Below, piece by piece: positions 58,260-64,000 of a DNA stretch of 64,000 nucleotides. Location: NCBI GenBank assembly GCA_035274425.1, contig DATEOC010000082.1:1-64000 (forward strand), in the 5' to 3' direction. Numbering within the stretch: position 1 is the stretch's first letter; each line of letters begins with the position of its first letter. The translations under genes and the position numbers were made by a program. The notes below the pieces were generated by a model that saw only the letters and a program-made list of their open reading frames with translations, was not told where the DNA came from and searched no databases. This DNA comes from JADMIH01 sp035274425. GTDB taxonomy: Bacteria; Chloroflexota; Chloroflexia; QHBQ01; JADMIH01.

Positions 58260-59264
58260 TTGCCCCAGATGAATGACAACCAAACCGGCCTTGCCATCCA
58301 GGTACAACACTCACGCGACTTACGCGCGCTTGACTTTGTTCTAGCGACCCCAATCCCACCCGACCGCCACCCGGCAGCGGTCTACCTGGCGCGGCTTGCG
58401 GCGGGTTCGAGGCGCACGATGGCGGGCGCGCTTGACGTGATAGCGGGCCTGCTCACCTCATACAGGTGCAACAAGGAAACTCTGAATTGGGGAGCGTTGC
58501 GCTACCAGCACACGGCAGCTATACGCGCCCTGTTAGCCGACCTGTACGCACCCGCCACAGCGAACAAGATGCTGGCAGCGCTGCGCGGAGTGCTGCGCGA
58601 GGCGTGGCGGCTGGGCTATATGGAGGCGGAGGAGTTCCACCGCGCCGCTGACATCCCCTCTATCAAAGGCACCTCTATTCCAAGAGGGCGCGCGGTCAGT
58701 GCCGACGAGATGCGCTTGCTCTTCGCGGCGTGTCATCGTGACAACACGTCCGCGGGGAGAAGAGATTCGGCGCTCATTGCGGTGCTTTATGGGTGCGGCC
58801 TGCGCCGTAGCGAGGTGGTGGCATTAGACCTGAGCGATTACGATGCGGAGACGGGAGCGCTACGGGTGCACTCCGGCAAAGGGAACAGGGGGAGGGTGAG
58901 CTACGCGGCTGCGGACGGGAGCCGTCCCGCCATCGCCGGGTGGCTGGCGACACGGAGCAAGGCGCCAGGCCCCCTCTTCTGCCCCATAAATAAGGGAGGC
59001 AAGGTGACGCTCCGGCGCATCACCGACCAGGCGGTGCGAAATATACTCAACAAGCGGGCAGCCGAAGCCGGGGTCGCCCAATTCTCCCCTCACGACCTGC
59101 GGCGCACGATGATAGGGGACCTGCTGGATGCGGGGGCGGACATCTCCACCGTGCAGCGCCTCGCCGGGCATTCCAACGTCACCACCACCGCGCGGTATGA
59201 CCGCAGAGGTGAAGCCGCCAAGCGCAAGGCCGCCGGGCTGCTGAGCGTGCCATTTGACAAGTAG
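58260..59264 (+). CDS. Tyrosine recombinase (phage-integrase family)
   Basis: A 334-residue site-specific recombinase. The N-terminal core-binding domain covers residues about 35-125; the catalytic domain has the expected residues Arg182 (CGLRRSEV), Lys207 (HSGKGNRG), His278 and Arg281 (SPHDLRRT), His304 (GHSNVTTT) and Tyr313 (ARYDRR). AAAGGAAGGAG precedes a TTG at 58260; ATG 58269 is an alternative. It could be a XerC/D relative or a leftover of an integrated element. No attachment-site repeats were found by eye, and the neighbouring rifampicin phosphotransferase may have arrived with such an element. Confidence 0.9.
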   Translation: MPQMNDNQTGLAIQVQHSRDLRALDFVLATPIPPDRHPAAVYLARLAAGSRRTMAGALDVIAGLLTSYRCNKETLNWGALRYQHTAAIRALLADLYAPATANKMLAALRGVLREAWRLGYMEAEEFHRAADIPSIKGTSIPRGRAVSADEMRLLFAACHRDNTSAGRRDSALIAVLYGCGLRRSEVVALDLSDYDAETGALRVHSGKGNRGRVSYAAADGSRPAIAGWLATRSKAPGPLFCPINKGGKVTLRRITDQAVRNILNKRAAEAGVAQFSPHDLRRTMIGDLLDAGADISTVQRLAGHSNVTTTARYDRRGEAAKRKAAGLLSVPFDK

Positions 59265-59403
59265 ACTCCATCAGCTAAGGGGCTTTGCACCTAAACTCCA
59301 TCCTGCGCTAGAATTATTAAGTTTGCACCAGAATTACAATGTCTCAGCGGGACCGGGGTAAGTGGTGCCCCCGAATAACGATGAGCGGAGGGGAGGTAGG
59401 AGT

Positions 59404-62019
59404 TTGAGTTCGTATGTGCTTGGTTTTCACGACATTGACAAGACAAAACTCATGGTTGTTGGGGGTAAAGGCGCGAACCTGGGGGAACTATCCAAGATTG
59501 AAGGAATACGCGTACCAGATGGCTTTTGTATTTCTACTGAAGCTTTTAAAAGAATCGTTGAGGGAACCTCGTCGATTGACGAATTACTTGATCAGCTATC
59601 GCTTCTAAAGGTGGAAGACCGGGATAAAATCGGTGAACTTAGCGGTGAGATTCGCAGGGCCATCGAAGGGATAGCCATTCCTCAAGACATTGAAGAAGAG
59701 ATCACCCGCATTCTCTCCAGACTTGGAGAGAAAAATGCCTATGCAGTACGGTCCAGCGCAACCGCAGAGGACTTAGCGACGGCCTCCTTCGCAGGCCAGC
59801 AAGATACGTATTTGAACATTATCGGAAAGGAATCAATCCTGAAGCATATCAGCAAGTGCTGGGCATCGCTATTTACCGAGAGGGCAGTCATTTACCGCCT
59901 TCAAAACGGCTTCGACCACCGTAAAGTCCACCTGGCTGTCGTTATCCAGAAGATGGTCTTCCCGCAGGCGGCAGGAATTTTGTTTACTGCCGATCCCGTC
60001 ACTTCTAACAGGAAGGTGCTATCCATCGATGCCAGCTTTGGACTTGGCGAGGCCATGGTCTCCGGCCTGGTGAATGCCGATAACTATAAAGTGAGTAACG
60101 GCAAGATTGTCGATAAGAAGATATCGACCAAGAAAGTGGCTATTTATGCCTTAAAAGATGGCGGTACGAAAGAAGAGGAGATTGAGCCTGAGAGGCAGGA
60201 CGTGCAAGCGCTGACGGATGAGCAGATCTTGCAGCTTGAGCGCATGGGCAAAAAGATAGAAGAACATTTCGGCCACCCGCAGGACATCGAATGGTGTTTG
60301 GTTGATGACACGTTTTATATCGTCCAGAGCCGGCCAATCACTACTTTATACCCGATCCCTGAAGCGAATGATCAGGAAAATCACGTCTACATATCTGTCG
60401 GTCACCAACAAATGATGACCGACCCCATCAAACCGCTAGGATTGTCTTTTTTCCTCTTGACGACCCATGCACCGATGCGTAAAGCCGGTGGGAGGTTATT
60501 TGTTGATGTCACACAGATGCTGGCTTCGCCTGCCAGCAGAGAAACCTTGTTAAATGGCATGGGACAACACGATCCGCTCATGAAAGACGCGCTCACGACC
60601 ATCGTAGAACGAGAAGACTTCATCAAATCGTCACCGGATGATGAGAAAGAGCAGGGTCCCGGTAAAAGCAATAGAGTGATTTCAACTGCGGGTTATCGAA
60701 CACAAGTCGAAAACGATCCGGCAATCGTTTCTGATCTGATTAAGAAGGGTCAAACGTCGGTAGAGGAGTTAAAGCATAACATCCAGACGAAATCAGGACC
60801 GGATTTATTTGATTTTATCCGGGAAGATATCCAGCAGTTACAGAAGATATTATTTGACCCACAAAGCCATCGTGTGTTTATGGCTGCTATGGATGCTTCA
60901 TCATGGATCAATGAAAAAATGAACGAGTGGTTAGGGGAAAGAAATGTAGCAGACACGCTTTCTCAATCTGTACCGAACAATATTACTTCGGAAATGGGTC
61001 TGGCGCTATTGGATGTCGCAGATGTGATCCGCCCTTATCCGAAAGTAATCCATTATCTAGAACAGGTAAGGGATGACAGCTTTTTGGAGGAACTGGTTAC
61101 GTTTGATGGTGGGCAGGAAGTTCGAGAGGCTATCTATGCTTTTCTCAACAAATACGGAATGCGATGTGCCGGAGAAATCGACATTACTAAAACCCGTTGG
61201 AACGAAAAACCAACTATGCTTCTCCCCTTAATTCTCGGTAATATCAAGAACTTTGAGCCTAATGAAAGCAATCGGAGATTTGAGCAAGGGCGACAGGAAG
61301 CTTTGAAAAAAGAAGAGGAGTTATTAGATCGATTGAGGCAACTACCGGACGGTGAACAAAAAGCCGAAGAGACAAAACGAATGATCGACCTGATCCGGAA
61401 TTTCATCGGTTATCGTGAGTATCCAAAATACGGCATGATTAGTCGCTACTTCGTTTATAAGCAGGCTTTACTAAAGGAAGCCGAACAACTCGTACAAGCC
61501 AACGTCATTCATGCAAAAGAAGATATATACTATCTCACTTTTGAAGAACTTCACGAAGTCGTGCGCACAAGTAAACTAGATTACCAGATCATCAGCAAAC
61601 GAAAAGATGAGTACAAATTATATGAAAAACTAACTCCACCACGGGTTATCACGTCTGATGGTGAAATCATTGCAGGTCAGTACAAACGAGAAAATCTCCC
61701 AGCCGAAGCTATTGCAGGTCTACCTGTTTCTTCCGGAGTTATAGAGGGAAGAGCACGTGTCATCCTAAAGATGGAAGACGCTGATTTAGAGGATGGAGAT
61801 ATATTAGTCACCTCCTTTACTGACCCTAGCTGGACACCATTATTTATATCCATAAAGGGTCTAGTTACCGAAGTTGGTGGACTGATGACCCATGGAGCAG
61901 TTATCGCACGTGAATATGGCTTACCGGCAGTTGTCGGAGTAGAGAATGCTACCAAGCTGATAAAAGATGGGCAACGCATTCGTGTCCATGGAACAGAAGG
62001 GTATGTAGAAATCCTATAG
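59404..62019 (+). CDS. rph: Rifampicin phosphotransferase
   Basis: An 871-residue dikinase-type enzyme that uses ATP to phosphorylate rifamycins. Order: ATP-grasp domain (SYVLGFHDIDKTKL and VGGKGANLGELS at the start, RSSATAEDLATASFAGQQDT), rifampicin-binding domain in the middle, and the swivelling His domain at the end with His830 in MTHGAVIAREYGLPAVVG. The TTG at 59404 follows GGAGGTAGGAG and gives the family's usual length of about 870; the frame is open to GTG 59362. The gene is clearly AT-richer than its neighbours with many A/T-ending codons, suggesting transfer from a low-GC donor such as a Bacillus relative. PEP synthase is excluded by the family-specific opening. Confidence 0.9.
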   Translation: MSSYVLGFHDIDKTKLMVVGGKGANLGELSKIEGIRVPDGFCISTEAFKRIVEGTSSIDELLDQLSLLKVEDRDKIGELSGEIRRAIEGIAIPQDIEEEITRILSRLGEKNAYAVRSSATAEDLATASFAGQQDTYLNIIGKESILKHISKCWASLFTERAVIYRLQNGFDHRKVHLAVVIQKMVFPQAAGILFTADPVTSNRKVLSIDASFGLGEAMVSGLVNADNYKVSNGKIVDKKISTKKVAIYALKDGGTKEEEIEPERQDVQALTDEQILQLERMGKKIEEHFGHPQDIEWCLVDDTFYIVQSRPITTLYPIPEANDQENHVYISVGHQQMMTDPIKPLGLSFFLLTTHAPMRKAGGRLFVDVTQMLASPASRETLLNGMGQHDPLMKDALTTIVEREDFIKSSPDDEKEQGPGKSNRVISTAGYRTQVENDPAIVSDLIKKGQTSVEELKHNIQTKSGPDLFDFIREDIQQLQKILFDPQSHRVFMAAMDASSWINEKMNEWLGERNVADTLSQSVPNNITSEMGLALLDVADVIRPYPKVIHYLEQVRDDSFLEELVTFDGGQEVREAIYAFLNKYGMRCAGEIDITKTRWNEKPTMLLPLILGNIKNFEPNESNRRFEQGRQEALKKEEELLDRLRQLPDGEQKAEETKRMIDLIRNFIGYREYPKYGMISRYFVYKQALLKEAEQLVQANVIHAKEDIYYLTFEELHEVVRTSKLDYQIISKRKDEYKLYEKLTPPRVITSDGEIIAGQYKRENLPAEAIAGLPVSSGVIEGRARVILKMEDADLEDGDILVTSFTDPSWTPLFISIKGLVTEVGGLMTHGAVIAREYGLPAVVGVENATKLIKDGQRIRVHGTEGYVEIL

Positions 62020-62317
62020 GGGATGATTCTGGGGTGGCCCACCAGAGGTTTTCACGAGTCAACTTTTACGGGAAGCCCACCACGTATCTAGAGATGCACA
62101 CCAGCCATTTTTCGCGCTGACGGCGTGCTCGGCTGCGCCCGGACCCGCACCCCCAAAAGTGGCACGCTTATTGCGTGATGGAGGAGCATAGCTGCCAGTG
62201 CTGGGCGCGGCTCCTCCTCAACTAAAGAGGCGGGCTGGCACCGGCAGTGTGGCTCTACGATGCGTCTCTACCGTTCACTGCGACACAGTGAAACGGTGCA
62301 ACAGGGAGGATAGACCA

Positions 62318-63199
62318 ATGGCATTCAATGAGGGATCGAAGCTGGACCCATCCCAGGTCGAGGACCGACGTGGTCGTGGAGCCGGCCCTGCCGTCGCAAT
62401 CGGCGGTGGCGGGCTCGGTCTGGTGGCCCTGGTGGTGGCGCTGCTTTTCGGTGTCGACCTTTCGAGCCTGGGAGGCTCGGCACCGACGTCATCGCTGTCA
62501 CCAGGTAACCCCGGCTCTAGTAGTAGCCTGGAGGAGGAGTGCCGGACTGGCGCTGATGCTAATGCCCGTGCGGACTGCCGCGTTGTGGGCTTCGTCAATA
62601 GCATCCAGTCCTACTGGACCGATGAGTATGCTCGCCGTGGTGAGCGCTACGCCCCTGCCAAGCTCGTGCTCTTCACCGGTGCAACCCAGGCCGGCTGTGG
62701 CTACGCCAGCGCCGCGGTGGGGCCATTCTACTGCCCAGAGGACCAGCAAGTTTACATTGACCTGAGCTTCTTCCAGGAGCTAAGTACGCGTTTTGGCGCT
62801 CGGGGCGGCTCGTTCGCTGAGGCGTATGTGGTGGCGCACGAGTACGGCCACCACATTCAAGACTTAACTGGTGTGCTAGACGCGTCGGCTGGTGCGCGCG
62901 ATACCGGGCCAACGAGTGGCGCTGTGCTGACAGAGCTTCAAGCCGACTGTCTGGCGGGCGTCTGGATAAACCACGCCACTGATACCGGATATTTGAAGCA
63001 GGTGACGGACGAGGAGATAGCCCAGAGTCTGGATGCAGCGGCTGCCGTGGGCGATGACCGTATTCAGCAACAATCCCAGGGCTATGTCTCGCCTGAATCG
63101 TGGACGCATGGCTCATCCGAGCAACGCCAGATGGCATTGAAGGATGGGGTGCAATCTGGCGACCTGGCGACCTGCTCGACGCCAGGGTGGGGACCCTAG
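62318..63199 (+). CDS. YpfJ-type neutral zinc metallopeptidase
   Basis: A 293-residue protein of the putative neutral zinc metallopeptidase family. The N-terminal part is cytoplasmic and charged (MAFNEGSKLDPSQVEDRRGRG), one membrane segment follows (residues about 24-48), then an outer domain with FTGATQAGCGYASAAVGPFYCP, IDLSFFQELSTRFG, the metal motif VAHEYGHHIQ (HEYGH) and LQADCLAGVW. AGGGAGGA precedes the ATG at 62318; the frame is open upstream to 62198. The two conserved Cys may form a disulfide. Substrates of the family are unknown. Confidence 0.92.
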   Translation: MAFNEGSKLDPSQVEDRRGRGAGPAVAIGGGGLGLVALVVALLFGVDLSSLGGSAPTSSLSPGNPGSSSSLEEECRTGADANARADCRVVGFVNSIQSYWTDEYARRGERYAPAKLVLFTGATQAGCGYASAAVGPFYCPEDQQVYIDLSFFQELSTRFGARGGSFAEAYVVAHEYGHHIQDLTGVLDASAGARDTGPTSGAVLTELQADCLAGVWINHATDTGYLKQVTDEEIAQSLDAAAAVGDDRIQQQSQGYVSPESWTHGSSEQRQMALKDGVQSGDLATCSTPGWGP

Positions 63200-63226
63200 C
63201 GTAGACCGTAGCGTACGTGACCTGTC

Positions 63227-64000
63227 TTATATTTGCTTCAGTTCACCGTGAGGGAGCGCCAGGGTGACTCGAGTCTTGTCGCCTGGCACTCTCTCGATTG
63301 AAAGCGAACCACCTACAACCGCCATCAAGGTGCCGTGCAGAGCCAGGCCCTGGCCCCCGCTCCGATTTGAGAGCTTGTGGGATATGTCTACCCCAATGCC
63401 CACTCCATTGTCTTCAAGCGTAATCTCTAAACCCTCGCGCCATGTAACAGATACATTGAGGTGCAGTGGGCGCGCCGAGTCGCCTGCTCGCCCATGATGA
63501 GCGGCGTTGCGCATCGCTTCGCGGGCGGCGTAGAATAGCACTTCGGCGACGAAAGGCGAAATATCCCCCGATCTCCGTGCAGCCTCCGGCTCGATATTCC
63601 ACTCCACGCTATCGAAAGCTTCACTTAGCTCCTCCTGAACTACCCGTTGCAGTGCCTCAATCAATCCGAGCCGCGCCACCTCCGGGGAGACCCCAGGAGG
63701 CATCTCGCGCAACAGGCTCGTGATCTGACTATGAGCGTTAGACATGTGCGCGAGGGCGTCATCGATGTGCCCGTTGGCGCGGGCCTCCGGGCCACTGAGC
63801 ACAAGCATAGACGTATGGAGGAGTGGCAAGACCTCATCGTGCAGCACGCGCCGCGCCCGCCGGTCGAGCACCTGGCTCTCGGCCAGTTGTTGGCGTTGTA
63901 ACAGCATGAGCTTCTGAGCCATCGCCAGGCTCGCTTGCGTATCAATCAGCCTCTCACCTATGGCACGAGCGACCTCAAGCTCTTCGTGGGCGAACAAGCC
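63227..64000 (-). CDS. Sensor histidine kinase, C-terminal part (runs off the window)
   Basis: The end of a NarL/DesK-type histidine kinase. A coiled-coil helix leads into the HisKA_3 phosphoacceptor site RRVLHDEVLPLLHTSML. The ATPase domain shows EAMRNAAHHGRAG (N box), LEDNGVGIG (G1) and GGQGLALHGTLMAVVGGSL (G2 region), ending in LPHGELKQI. The visible 256 residues start at a TTG near the edge, which is probably not the true start, so the sensor part lies to the right of the window. The partner regulator is not visible here. Confidence 0.87.
   Translation of the reverse strand, partial: GLFAHEELEVARAIGERLIDTQASLAMAQKLMLLQRQQLAESQVLDRRARRVLHDEVLPLLHTSMLVLSGPEARANGHIDDALAHMSNAHSQITSLLREMPPGVSPEVARLGLIEALQRVVQEELSEAFDSVEWNIEPEAARRSGDISPFVAEVLFYAAREAMRNAAHHGRAGDSARPLHLNVSVTWREGLEITLEDNGVGIGVDISHKLSNRSGGQGLALHGTLMAVVGGSLSIERVPGDKTRVTLALPHGELKQI

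Noticed and set aside
59265..59403. A rifamycin-associated element (inverted repeat found upstream of some rifamycin-inactivating genes)
   Set aside because: GGGGCTTTGCACC near 59280 resembles one half of the element but the second half is absent.
59362..62019. Phosphoenolpyruvate synthase as the identity of the dikinase
   Set aside because: Domain order is ATP-grasp, central domain, C-terminal His domain, and the opening sequence and length fit rifampicin phosphotransferase; PEP synthase has the His domain in the middle and a C-terminal PEP-binding barrel.

Overview
The window most resembles a chromosome segment of a Chloroflexota (Chloroflexi) bacterium. I infer this from gene content, not from a search: surface proteins with S-layer homology (SLH) domains and Thr/Pro 'TPT' linkers, paired FemAB-like acyltransferases in an exopolysaccharide locus, a glycine-rich zinc-ribbon protein, and many short tandem repeats between genes. 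Base composition is fairly GC-rich. The clear exceptions are a rifampicin phosphotransferase gene near 60 kb and part of a large NTPase gene near 37 kb, which look AT-richer. I saw no rRNA, tRNA or CRISPR array.

Region 1 (0.6-23.3 kb) is an exopolysaccharide or surface-glycan locus. It encodes a polyprenyl glycosylphosphotransferase that would start the repeat unit, several GT2 and GT4 glycosyltransferases, a DegT-type aminotransferase, a sugar epimerase, two FemAB-like and one GNAT acyltransferase, a Wzx-type flippase, an O-antigen ligase/polymerase-like protein, a Wzz-like chain-length protein, two polysaccharide deacetylases and a DUF218 protein. The genes sit in short runs on both strands. 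They are separated, and sometimes entered, by arrays of 7-bp tandem repeats of many different sequences. In one place such an array lies in frame between two complete glycosyltransferase modules.

Region 2 (23.7-35.7 kb) holds a zinc-ribbon protein, an exported intradiol dioxygenase-like lipoprotein, a LysM plus C39-like lipoprotein and a membrane-anchored HtrA protease. A MoxR-DUF58-VWA-VWA operon follows, then on the minus strand a membrane protein, a YbjN-like protein and a ClpC-like ATPase whose second AAA domain is degenerate.

Region 3 (36-46.6 kb) is accessory in character. It has a large STAND-type NTPase with a helical repeat tail, a kinase-like phosphotransferase, a protein closely matching animal-type deoxyribonuclease II, a SnoaL-like protein, a divergent LodA/LodB pair (quinone-cofactor amino-acid oxidase and its flavoprotein partner) and a MazEF toxin-antitoxin pair.

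Region 4 (47-58 kb) encodes cell-surface proteins: a secreted metallo-beta-lactamase-fold hydrolase with a lamin-tail domain, an SH3-like membrane protein, and three SLH proteins, two carrying a seven-unit propeller and one a glycoside hydrolase. Region 5 (58-64 kb) has a tyrosine recombinase, a probably transferred rifampicin phosphotransferase, a YpfJ-type zinc metallopeptidase and the C-terminal part of a sensor histidine kinase cut by the window edge.

The strongest candidates for new biology are the heptamer repeat system with its effects on coding sequence, the bacterial DNase II lacking a signal peptide next to a quinone oxidase operon, a family of very long perfect hairpins at gene ends, and two hairpins with unlike stems but similar loops upstream of the degenerate Clp gene.
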